A stretch of DNA of 64,000 nucleotides from Terriglobales bacterium (lineage in GTDB: Bacteria; Acidobacteriota; Terriglobia; Terriglobales; Acidobacteriaceae): positions 1 through 64,000 of the forward strand of contig JASHOU010000216.1 of the NCBI GenBank assembly GCA_030038475.1, given 5' to 3'. Below are positions 8,425-16,241 of this stretch, one piece after another. The stretch's first letter is position 1, and every line of letters starts with the position of its first letter. The translations under genes and the position numbers were made by a program. The notes under the pieces were generated by a model. That model was not told the origin of the DNA. It saw nothing but the letters and a program-made list of their open reading frames with translations, and searched no databases.

Positions 8425-8646
8425 CTATCCTTGCGTTCTGTCCAGAACCTCGGCGTGCCACGCCATCTGGATGGCTTCGAGCTTGGCTTCGTTCGACTTC
8501 GAGGGATCGTCTTTGAAGTCGGGCAACGCGGTTACATACTTGTGCAGGTCGGTGAAGCGGACGGCGAGCGGGTCGAGTTCGGGATGGGTTTCGGAGAGAA
8601 GGATTCCGATATCGTCGGCGTCGGACCAAGTTAGTTGTTTGGGCAT
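8425..8646 (-). CDS. iscX: Fe-S assembly protein IscX
   Basis: A 73-residue acidic protein matching IscX: LTWSDADDIGILLSETHP, then DPLAVRFTDLHKYV and DFKDDPSKSNEAKLEAIQ. In E. coli, IscX binds IscS and may act as an iron-responsive modulator of cluster assembly. It is the last gene of the isc operon here, as in E. coli. The Shine-Dalgarno GGAG (complement of 8654-8657) is clear. Homologues typically have 65-75 residues, so the gene is full length. It converges with galT with a 55-bp gap that holds a small GAGAC/GTCTC hairpin at 8384-8396. Confidence 0.93.
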   Translation of the reverse strand: MPKQLTWSDADDIGILLSETHPELDPLAVRFTDLHKYVTALPDFKDDPSKSNEAKLEAIQMAWHAEVLDRTQG

Positions 8647-8663
8647 GAATATCTCCAGATGCC

Positions 8664-8820
8664 AGAGTTCAATGTTTCGAGGTTTCAGAGTTTCAATGTC
8701 TTAGGGTTTCAGTGAAACACCAATTCGGAGCTTCAACGCTTCGACAGCATTTTGTGGTCAACGACGACTTCAAAGTCTTGGATCATTGCAACCTTGAACC
8801 ATTGAAACTTTGAAACCTTT
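8664..8820. repeat. Paired edge arrays in the fdx-iscX spacer (8-nt period)
   Basis: The left arm at 8664-8711 has six phased 8-nt units with consensus NNGTTTCA (AGAGTTCA, ATGTTTCG, AGGTTTCA, GAGTTTCA, ATGTCTTA, GGGTTTCA). The right arm at about 8784-8820 repeats the reverse complement (CATTGAAA, CTTTGAAA and similar). About 70 nt of unrelated sequence lies between them. In the isc transcript the arms could pair into a long imperfect hairpin. The arrays fill both edges of the spacer, stopping just outside the iscX Shine-Dalgarno and 6 nt from the fdx stop. Confidence 0.85.
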
Positions 8821-8826
8821 TCACTT

Positions 8827-9240
8827 CTAATGCTCTTCCGAGACGTAATTCCGGTTCCACGCCGGGATCTCCACCACCACCTTGCCCGGCTTCTTGATCA
8901 CCGTCTGGCATCCGAGACGCGAGTTTAGTTGAAGATCGGCGGCCATGTCGAGCTTGTCGGCTTCGTCGTCTTCCATTTCCGTGAGCAGACCGGCGCCTTC
9001 TTTCACCCAGACGTGGCAGGTGGTGCAGGCACAGTTGCCTCCGCAGGCGTGGTCGAGACGAACGCCGAAGTTGAGCGCGACATCGAGCAGCGACTCTTCC
9101 TTGCCATGGTCTTTGTAGGGCAGCTTGCCGTGCTCGAAGGTTACAGTTTTGCCTTCGGGCAGAAATGTGACTTCAACGGTGTTTTCTGTGGCGGCATCTG
9201 CAATTGCCGTGCCGGCGTTGTTTGTTTTTTCTTCAGACAT
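8827..9240 (-). CDS. fdx: 2Fe-2S ferredoxin of the ISC system
   Basis: A 137-residue plant/adrenodoxin-type ferredoxin. Three cluster cysteines lie in HACGGNCACTTCHVW, and the fourth is in SRLGCQTVI. The preceding segment KEESLLDVALNFGVRLDHAC is typical of Isc ferredoxins, which supply electrons for sulfur reduction on IscU. About 25 extra N-terminal residues, low-complexity and Thr/Ala-rich, precede the domain. Shine-Dalgarno GGAG (complement of 9245-9248) supports the start. It lies between hscA and iscX, the conserved isc order. Confidence 0.93.
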   Translation of the reverse strand: MSEEKTNNAGTAIADAATENTVEVTFLPEGKTVTFEHGKLPYKDHGKEESLLDVALNFGVRLDHACGGNCACTTCHVWVKEGAGLLTEMEDDEADKLDMAADLQLNSRLGCQTVIKKPGKVVVEIPAWNRNYVSEEH

Positions 9241-9254
9241 AGTGCTCCAAAATA

Positions 9255-9356
9255 ACGTTTCAAGGTTTCAAAGTTTCAGGGTTTCAAGTTCACCATGTCG
9301 TACCAATCTGAGTAGCTTCACGCTGAAACTTTGAGAACTATGAAACCTTGAAACCT
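9255..9356. repeat. Paired edge arrays in the hscA-fdx spacer (8-nt period)
   Basis: The left arm at 9255-9294 reads ACGTTTCA, AGGTTTCA, AAGTTTCA, GGGTTTCA, AGTTCACC. The right arm at about 9321-9356 is its reverse-complement type (CGCTGAAA, CTTTGAGA, then two TGAAACC-containing units). About 26 nt of other sequence separates the arms. It is the same motif family as in the fdx-iscX and iscS-iscU spacers, but not an exact copy. Confidence 0.85.
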
Positions 9357-9377
9357 GCAATCTCGAACGTTTCCCTC

Positions 9378-11283
<1,906 letters not shown>

Positions 11284-11285
<2 letters not shown>

Positions 11286-11369
11286 TTGTAATTTGTGATT
11301 GGTAATTTGTAATTTGAAGTGCGTATGGGCGAAATCGCAATTACAAATTTCAAATTACCGATTGCAAAT
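11284..11369. repeat. Paired edge arrays filling the hscB-hscA spacer (7-nt period)
   Basis: The left arm at 11284-11318 has five heptamers: ATTTGTA, ATTTGTG, ATTGGTA, ATTTGTA, ATTTGAA. The right arm at about 11341-11369 is the reverse-complement type: TTACAAA, TTTCAAA, TTACCGA, TTGCAAA. The arms run from the hscA start codon to the hscB stop codon with about 22 nt between them. The same motif family recurs at 23674-23757. Confidence 0.88.
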
Positions 11370-12119
11370 TTATTCCACTGCCTCGTTCACATCGCGCAAC
11401 AGGTTGCGGATGTAATTCCTGCGGTTGAGCAAATCCAGCATCGTGGCCAGGATTTTCGGCCTGTCCACTTCCCTGCCGTTGTCGATGGTTTCATCCCACT
11501 TCTTCCATTCGGTTTTCAGATCGTGAAGAAGCGCGTCGTGTTTTTCTTCCAATGAAAGTTTCGCCTTGCCGATTTCTTCGAGCAAAGCCGGATCGTCTTC
11601 GCCCAGCTTTTTTTGCGCGCCCAGTTCTTCGAGATGCATGTTCAGTTCGAAAACTTCCTCCAGAAGATCGGGTGGAACGACCTGCTTTTTCAATTCGCCG
11701 GTCGCGCGCGCTTTTTCCGTCGCCTGTTTCGACTGCTCTTCCAGTTCGATGCCTTCGAGTCGCAACAAATATTCGGTGCGCTTGATGGGATCTTTCAGCG
11801 TGCGGTAGGCGTCGTTGAGCATGGAACTTTGTTCGAGACTAAAGGCACGTTCCTCGGGGTTCGCCTGCGCAAACAGGTCGGGATGGAGGCGGCGGCTCAG
11901 CGCGTAGAATTCTTTTTCCAGGGAGGCCGTGTCGAGGTCGAGCTTGGCCGTAAATCCGAAGAACATGAAATAGTCGACCGGAACCGGCGGCTGCACTTTG
12001 CCGCATGAACTGCAGAAATGCACGGCGCGCATGGTGCCGCAGGACCAGCAACGGGGAGTAGCTTCTGCGGGCGCTTGCCCGGGAATAATTATCGACGATT
12101 TGGATTCCGTATTTGCCAT
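11370..12119 (-). CDS. hscB: Fe-S assembly J-domain co-chaperone HscB
   Basis: A 249-residue J-protein. An N-terminal zinc ribbon (CWSCG then CSSCGK) precedes the J domain, which has the catalytic HPD in RRLHPDLFAQ. The C-terminal helical domain (KLSLEEKHDALLHDLKTEW) corresponds to the HscB IscU-binding bundle. HscB delivers IscU to HscA and stimulates its ATPase. E. coli HscB lacks the zinc ribbon, whereas eukaryotic HSC20 often has one; here it is clearly present. I chose the ATG at 12119 (MANTESKSS); the upstream in-frame ATG adds 14 residues lying over a hairpin-rich region. Confidence 0.92.
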   Translation of the reverse strand: MANTESKSSIIIPGQAPAEATPRCWSCGTMRAVHFCSSCGKVQPPVPVDYFMFFGFTAKLDLDTASLEKEFYALSRRLHPDLFAQANPEERAFSLEQSSMLNDAYRTLKDPIKRTEYLLRLEGIELEEQSKQATEKARATGELKKQVVPPDLLEEVFELNMHLEELGAQKKLGEDDPALLEEIGKAKLSLEEKHDALLHDLKTEWKKWDETIDNGREVDRPKILATMLDLLNRRNYIRNLLRDVNEAVE

Positions 12120-12171
12120 AACAAAATTTAGGGCGAGCGCGCGGCCCGCCCTGAATAACAACGAAAACCAG

Positions 12172-12190
12172 GACGGGCGAGACGCCCGTC
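12172..12190. other. Stem-loop in the iscA-hscB spacer
   Basis: GACGGGC and GCCCGTC form a perfect 7-bp stem with a GAGAC loop. A second weaker inverted repeat (AGGGCG/CGCCCT) lies at about 12129-12151. The spacer is about 100 nt. The stem may stabilise or process the isc mRNA; neither side has a proper T-tract for termination of the operon strand. Confidence 0.6.
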
Positions 12191-12220
12191 TTTACTCTTC
12201 ACGTCTCCACTTCACTCCCG

Positions 12221-12601
12221 TTACGAGAAAGAGCTTCCGCAGCCGCAGGACTTGGTCGAGTTGGGATTCTTGAAGACGAAGCCCTGCTGCATCAGGGTTT
12301 CCTGGTAATCGAGAGTCATCCCGTGCAGATAGATGAAGGACTTGGGGTCGACAAAAACCCGTACATCGTCGAACTGAAAGACGCGGTCGCGCTCGCGCGG
12401 CTGCGTATCGAAGCGGATGTTATATGTCAACCCGGAGCAGCCTCCGCCCTGCACGCCCAAGCGCAAGCCACCCTGCTCCGGTGAAATATTTTCCTTCGCC
12501 ATTGCCGAACGAATTTTCCTAAGCGCGTTGTCGGTCACCTGAATGCCCTTGGCCGGAGCCGCGAGCGTGGGGCGTTCAACGATTTTGAGCGTGTCTTCCA
12601 T
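12221..12601 (-). CDS. iscA: A-type Fe-S carrier IscA
   Basis: A 126-residue HesB/IscA family protein. The three conserved cysteines are visible: one in GVQGGGCSGLTY and two in the C-terminal SCGCGSSFS. The core starts at VTDNALRKIRSAM, after about 20 extra N-terminal residues. The protein accepts or delivers Fe-S clusters, mainly 4Fe-4S. Its position between iscU and hscB supports the name IscA; ErpA would be a family alternative. A compact hairpin lies 13 nt upstream of its start. Confidence 0.92.
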   Translation of the reverse strand: MEDTLKIVERPTLAAPAKGIQVTDNALRKIRSAMAKENISPEQGGLRLGVQGGGCSGLTYNIRFDTQPRERDRVFQFDDVRVFVDPKSFIYLHGMTLDYQETLMQQGFVFKNPNSTKSCGCGSSFS

Positions 12602-12613
12602 GGTTCGCTTCGT

Positions 12614-12650
12614 CCCAGGTTAGCGCCCAAAAGAGGGGCGCGAACCTGGG
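12614..12650. other. Stem-loop upstream of iscA
   Basis: CCCAGGTT-A-GCGCCC pairs with GGGCGC-G-AACCTGGG, a 14-bp stem with one mismatch and a loop of about 7 nt. It occupies most of the iscU-iscA spacer and ends 13 nt before the iscA start. It could separate or stabilise mRNA segments, or limit iscA translation. Confidence 0.7.
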
Positions 12651-12679
12651 GCACCTTCGCTCACGGCTCGCAACTTTTG

Positions 12680-13096
12680 TTACTGCACCGTTTGCACGGC
12701 CGCGGGCTTGGTCGCTTCCTGCTTCTTCTTCCAGTCGCCGATGGCAGCGCGGATCGCGTCCTCGGCCAGCACCGAGCAGTGAATCTTGACCGGCGGCAAA
12801 GCCAGTTCCTTCACGATCTCAGTGTTCTTGATCTCGAGCGCCTGATCGACCGTCTTGCCCTTGACCCACTCGGTGGCGAGCGAAGACGATGCGATGGCCG
12901 AGCCGCAGCCGAAGGTCTTGAACTTGGCGTCTTCGATGACGTTGGTCTGCGGATTTACTTTGATCTGCAGCTTCATCACATCGCCGCACTCGGGCGCGCC
13001 CACCAGGCCGGTGCCCACGTCGGCGCTCGACTTATCCATGGAGCCAACGTTGCGTGGATTGTTGTAATGGTCGATTACTTTATCGCTGTATGACAT
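12680..13096 (-). CDS. iscU: Fe-S cluster scaffold IscU
   Basis: A 138-residue scaffold protein. The N-terminus is the canonical SDKVIDHYNNPRNVG. The three cluster cysteines are in GAPECGDVMKLQ, TFGCGSAIASSS and VKIHCSVL, with the conserved aspartate in ECGD. LPPVK, the HscA-binding motif, directly precedes the third cysteine. The C-terminus has about 12 extra Ala/Lys/Val-rich residues. IscU receives sulfur from IscS and iron, builds a 2Fe-2S cluster, and passes it on with HscA/HscB. Confidence 0.95.
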   Translation of the reverse strand: MSYSDKVIDHYNNPRNVGSMDKSSADVGTGLVGAPECGDVMKLQIKVNPQTNVIEDAKFKTFGCGSAIASSSLATEWVKGKTVDQALEIKNTEIVKELALPPVKIHCSVLAEDAIRAAIGDWKKKQEATKPAAVQTVQ

Positions 13097-13104
13097 CTTT
13101 CACC

Positions 13105-13234
13105 CCTTCAGGTTTCAAAGTTTCAAAGTCTCAAGGTTTCAATGACTACCCCACCGAGTCCTCAGGGCTGCAAGTTTCATCGTTCCTGACTTTGGAACTT
13201 TGAAACCATGAAACTTTGAAACCCTGAAACCTTG
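13105..13234. repeat. Paired edge arrays in the iscS-iscU spacer (8-nt period)
   Basis: The left arm at about 13105-13144 has 8-nt units such as TTTCAAAG, TTTCAAAG, TCTCAAGG, TTTCAATG. The right arm at about 13187-13234 has GGAACTTT, GAAACCAT, GAAACTTT, GAAACCCT, GAAACCTT. The arms are reverse complements with about 42 nt between them and run almost from the iscU start to the iscS stop. In RNA they could form a stem of more than 30 bp with mismatches. Confidence 0.87.
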
Positions 13235-13237
13235 CTT

Positions 13238-14521
13238 CTAATGTGCCTCTGCTGCCCACTTCACATTTTTCAGGTCCACGCCTTCTTTCGCCATTTCGTA
13301 GAGCGGCGAAAGCTCGCGCAGACGCAGAACCGTTTCCACCACGCGGTCGGCCACGTAGTCGACTTCAGCTTCTGTGTTGAAACGTCCGATGCCAAAGCGG
13401 ATCGAGCTGTGCGCCAGATCGTCGCCCGTGCCGAGCGCCTTCAATACATAAGATGGCTCAAGGGTCGCCGAGGTGCATGCCGAACCGCTGGAAACCGCAA
13501 TATCGTTGATACCCATCAGCAACGACTCGCCTTCGACATAGGCAAAACTGATATTCAGGTTGCCCGGCAGGCGGTGCTCCATCGAGCCGTTGATGTAGAC
13601 CTCATCGAGGCGGCTCATGATGCTGTTTTTCAGGTGATCGCGCAGGCCCGCTAGTTTGACAGATTCCTGGGGCATTTCTTCCATCGCAAGCGAACACGCC
13701 TTGCCCAGGCCGACAATACCGGGAACATTCAAAGTGCCGGACCTCATGCCGCGCTCGTGCCCGCCGCCGTCGATGAGCGGAACGATCTGCACGCGCGGAT
13801 TCTTGCGGCGAACGTAGAGCGCGCCGGCGCCCTTCGGGCCATAGAGCTTGTGCCCCGTGATGGAGGCGACATCGATGTTCATCTTGTTTACATCAATCGG
13901 AATCTTGCCGATCGCCTGCACCGCGTCGGTGTGGAAGATAACGCCACGCTCGCGGCACAGCTTGCCGATTTCGGCGATGGGCTGCAGCACGCCGATTTCG
14001 TTATTGGCCGCCATGATTGTGACCAGGATCGTCTTGTCATCCATGGTGCGCTTTAAGTCGTCGAGATCGATCAAGCCATCTTTCTGCACCGGCAAATAGG
14101 TCACGCGGAAGCCAAACTTCTCCAGATGCTTGCAGGTGTCGAGGACCGCTTTATGCTCGGTAACCGCGGTAATGATGTGGTTACCCTTCTCGCGATACAT
14201 CTCCGCGACACCTTTGATGGCGAGGTTGTCGCTTTCGGTGGCGCCGGAGGTGAAAATGATCTCTTTTGGGCTCGCGCCGATCAGCTTGGCAATGCGCTCG
14301 CGCGACAACTCAACCGCTTCTTCCGCGACCCAGCCAAAAGGATGATTGCGGCTGGCGGCGTTGCCGAACTTCTCCATGAAATAGGGCAGCATTTCTTCCA
14401 GAACCCGCGGATCCATCGGCGTGGTCGCGTGATTATCCATATAAATCGGCAGCTTGATGCCGTTGGGAGCAGTGCGCTGCTCGTGATCGTTTAGGGTCGC
14501 CTTGTTGCCGTTCGTGCTCAT
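13238..14521 (-). CDS. iscS: Cysteine desulfurase IscS
   Basis: A 427-residue class V aminotransferase-fold enzyme. The PLP lysine is in [12 protein letters not shown] and the catalytic, persulfide-forming cysteine is in [11 protein letters not shown], on the long flexible loop typical of group I (IscS) enzymes. The N-terminal [17 protein letters not shown] and [15 protein letters not shown] are diagnostic. It converts cysteine to alanine and passes sulfane sulfur to IscU and other acceptors. The N-terminus carries about 20 extra residues. Shine-Dalgarno GGAG is visible upstream of the ATG at 14521. It is the second gene of the operon after iscR. Confidence 0.95.
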   Translation of the reverse strand: MSTNGNKATLNDHEQRTAPNGIKLPIYMDNHATTPMDPRVLEEMLPYFMEKFGNAASRNHPFGWVAEEAVELSRERIAKLIGASPKEIIFTSGATESDNLAIKGVAEMYREKGNHIITAVTEHKAVLDTCKHLEKFGFRVTYLPVQKDGLIDLDDLKRTMDDKTILVTIMAANNEIGVLQPIAEIGKLCRERGVIFHTDAVQAIGKIPIDVNKMNIDVASITGHKLYGPKGAGALYVRRKNPRVQIVPLIDGGGHERGMRSGTLNVPGIVGLGKACSLAMEEMPQESVKLAGLRDHLKNSIMSRLDEVYINGSMEHRLPGNLNISFAYVEGESLLMGINDIAVSSGSACTSATLEPSYVLKALGTGDDLAHSSIRFGIGRFNTEAEVDYVADRVVETVLRLRELSPLYEMAKEGVDLKNVKWAAEAH

Positions 14522-14542
14522 GATTGCCGTTTCTCCTACGCC

Positions 14543-14597
14543 GCCCCTGAAGGGGCATTATTTTTTCTAACGCTTGCGGCATCGCTAAAGCGATGCC
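14543..14597. other. Two stem-loops in the iscR-iscS spacer
   Basis: GCCCC-TGAA-GGGGC at 14543-14556 is a 5-bp stem with a tetraloop. GGCATCGCT-AA-AGCGATGCC at 14578-14597 is a perfect 9-bp stem with a very small loop. On the operon strand neither is followed by a U-tract, so read-through with processing between iscR and iscS is more likely than termination. Confidence 0.7.
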
Positions 14598-14627
14598 CTG
14601 ATACAAAGCATTGCTGCTACACCATTG

Positions 14628-15110
14628 CTACGAAATCGTTATCAACTCCGCCGGCTTTCTGTCCCCTGGCTTTTTTTCTTCCTGCTTTACCAGATCGATG
14701 ATCTCCGGCTCTTCTTTCATCTGCGAAATTTTGATGTTCTTCAGCACCTGCTCGATGCTTTCATTCACCTTGCGCAGCGGCTCGCGAATGGTGCAGCGGT
14801 CGCTCTGATCGCATTCGCCGCGCACGGTTACGCACGAAGTAATAAACAGCGGGCCGTCGATCGCCTTGATCACTTCAAAAGCCGAAATCATCTTCGGATC
14901 GCGCGTCAGCGTGTAACCGCCGTTCATGCCATGCTGCGACCGCACCAGACCGACCTTCGCCAGCCGTTGCAGAATCTTCGCCAGCGCTTCGTGCGGAATG
15001 CCGTAGGCTTCGGCAACATCCTTGGCGCTGCAAGCCCCGTGATTCGAATGCTCGGCCAGATGTTTCATGGCCATGAGCCCGTAATCTGCCTTTTTGGTCA
15101 GCTTCAGCAT
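14628..15110 (-). CDS. iscR: Rrf2 family Fe-S regulator IscR
   Basis: A 160-residue Rrf2-family winged-helix protein, first gene of the isc operon. The HTH includes CSAKDVAEAYGIPHEALAKI and the wing includes SQHGMNGGYTLTRDP. The cluster-binding loop has C93, C100 and C106 (spacing x6, x5), against C-x5-C-x5-C in E. coli IscR. The fourth E. coli ligand, the histidine three residues after the last cysteine, is replaced by arginine (C106-T-I-R109). The C-terminus is a charged tail. By family knowledge, holo-IscR represses the operon; two type-1-like boxes lie just upstream. Confidence 0.9.
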   Translation of the reverse strand: MLKLTKKADYGLMAMKHLAEHSNHGACSAKDVAEAYGIPHEALAKILQRLAKVGLVRSQHGMNGGYTLTRDPKMISAFEVIKAIDGPLFITSCVTVRGECDQSDRCTIREPLRKVNESIEQVLKNIKISQMKEEPEIIDLVKQEEKKPGDRKPAELITIS

Positions 15111-15145
15111 GTCTTCTTAATGACGACTCCCAGTTGCTGAATGCC

Positions 15146-15183
15146 GACCGATTCAGTCGGGTATAACTCCGACTCTTTCGGTC
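15146..15183 (-). promoter_or_regulatory. Two type-1-like IscR boxes upstream of iscR
   Basis: On the operon strand, GACTGAATCGGTC (complement of 15146-15158) matches 12 of 13 positions, and GACCGAAAGAGTC (complement of 15171-15183) matches 11 of 13, of the central E. coli type-1 core GACTRWWWYAGTC. The centres are 25 bp apart. They lie 36-73 nt upstream of the iscR ATG, with an AT-rich TTATAC segment between them that could be the -10. Confidence 0.65.
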
Positions 15184-15358
15184 GTATTTAGATTCTAACC
15201 GCCGCCAGCTATTCACGCAAGCCCAAGCAGGTAGTGGTTCAACTTTGCAGTTGAACGGTAAGTTTTAGCAGGTAAGCGGGTTAGAGTTGCCGCCCGGCAG
15301 CCCCGACTCGAGCGGTACGGCATGGGATTCAAACGCGCCTGATTCTAGACCCTGTTCT

Positions 15359-16015
15359 TCAGACTTGACTCTTCAACCCCTGCAGCACCAGCCCGCAAAG
15401 TTCGTCGGCGAAGCTTTCTTCGAGCCTTATGTGGCGAATGAGAAACCGCATTAAAATCGGCCCGTAGAGTGAGTCGAGAATAAGGTCAAAGTCGCAGCCA
15501 GCGGGTAATTCGCCGCGATCCACACCGCGCTGCAAGGTTTGGTAAGCCTGTCTGCGTCTGGGCCACAGAAACCGGTCGCGATAGGCTTCAAGCAATTCGG
15601 GATCGGATTGGCCGCCAGCGAGGAGCGCGGCGACGACTTTGCCGCGCTCGGAGCGGAAGAGTCGAATCAGACGCCGCATCTGGAGATTCATGTCGCGTTG
15701 CACAGAACCGGTGTTGGGAAATTGCAGTTCTTGATCGGCACTGGCGGAAAAAGCGTCGGCCACGAGCGCGGCCTTGGTCGGCCACCAACGGTAGACAGTT
15801 GTTTTGCCAACATTCGCGTCGGCCGCGATGGCTTCGATGCTCAGCTCCGGGAATCCGTTTTCCTTCAGCAATTTCAAAGTGCTGCGCAGGATCGACTGGC
15901 GCGATTCCTCACTGCGTGGACGGCCCGGTGGACGCTTCTCGACGATTCCGTTACGTCCGTTGGCTCCGTTACTTCCGTTTCGGCCGCCCGCGTGGCGGAT
16001 AGGATTTTGAGGCAT
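15359..16015 (-). CDS. TetR family transcriptional regulator
   Basis: A 218-residue TetR/AcrR-type regulator. The N-terminal HTH is LSIEAIAADANVGKTTVYRW followed by WPTKAALVADAF, as in repressors of efflux pumps. The ligand-binding domain follows. Residues about 11-23 are a Gly/Asn-rich low-complexity tract encoded by a 9-nt repeat. The gene is divergent from the RND efflux operon with 226 bp between the starts, so it probably represses that operon and is released by a pump substrate; this is inferred from arrangement. Confidence 0.9.
   Translation of the reverse strand: MPQNPIRHAGGRNGSNGANGRNGIVEKRPPGRPRSEESRQSILRSTLKLLKENGFPELSIEAIAADANVGKTTVYRWWPTKAALVADAFSASADQELQFPNTGSVQRDMNLQMRRLIRLFRSERGKVVAALLAGGQSDPELLEAYRDRFLWPRRRQAYQTLQRGVDRGELPAGCDFDLILDSLYGPILMRFLIRHIRLEESFADELCGLVLQGLKSQV
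15947..15982. repeat. In-frame 9-nt array in the TetR N-terminus
   Basis: Four phased 9-nt units on the plus strand: TCCGTTACG, TCCGTTGGC, TCCGTTACT, TCCGTTTCG. They encode the Asn-Gly repeats at residues about 12-23 of the regulator. The unit length is a multiple of three, so the frame is kept. The position is again a gene edge. Confidence 0.85.
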
Positions 16016-16241
16016 AGCTAAAGTCTAATATAATTTAAATCCGAAACGTACTGTTTTGAATCTTTAACAGAAATCAGCAAGTCACTGGGAACCTGCGCCC
16101 TGCCAATAAAGTGGCGTCGAGCAGGTGCGGTGAACCCGGGCTTCAGTCGATAGTCGAAGGTAAATGGGCCGTCGTTAGGAAATTCGGCGGCATCCGGCGA
16201 ACGACCATCGTCAGGCGAATGACCGTTTTGCAAGTCCTTTT

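Noticed and set aside
14543-14563. Rho-independent terminator on the plus strand in the iscR-iscS spacer
   Set aside because: A T-rich run follows the stem only on the plus strand, where no gene ends. On the operon strand it is not a terminator.
16016-16241. TetR operator in the TetR-RND spacer
   Set aside because: I found only a weak 5-bp inverted repeat (CTGTT/AACAG near 16050-16070), not strong enough to call an operator.
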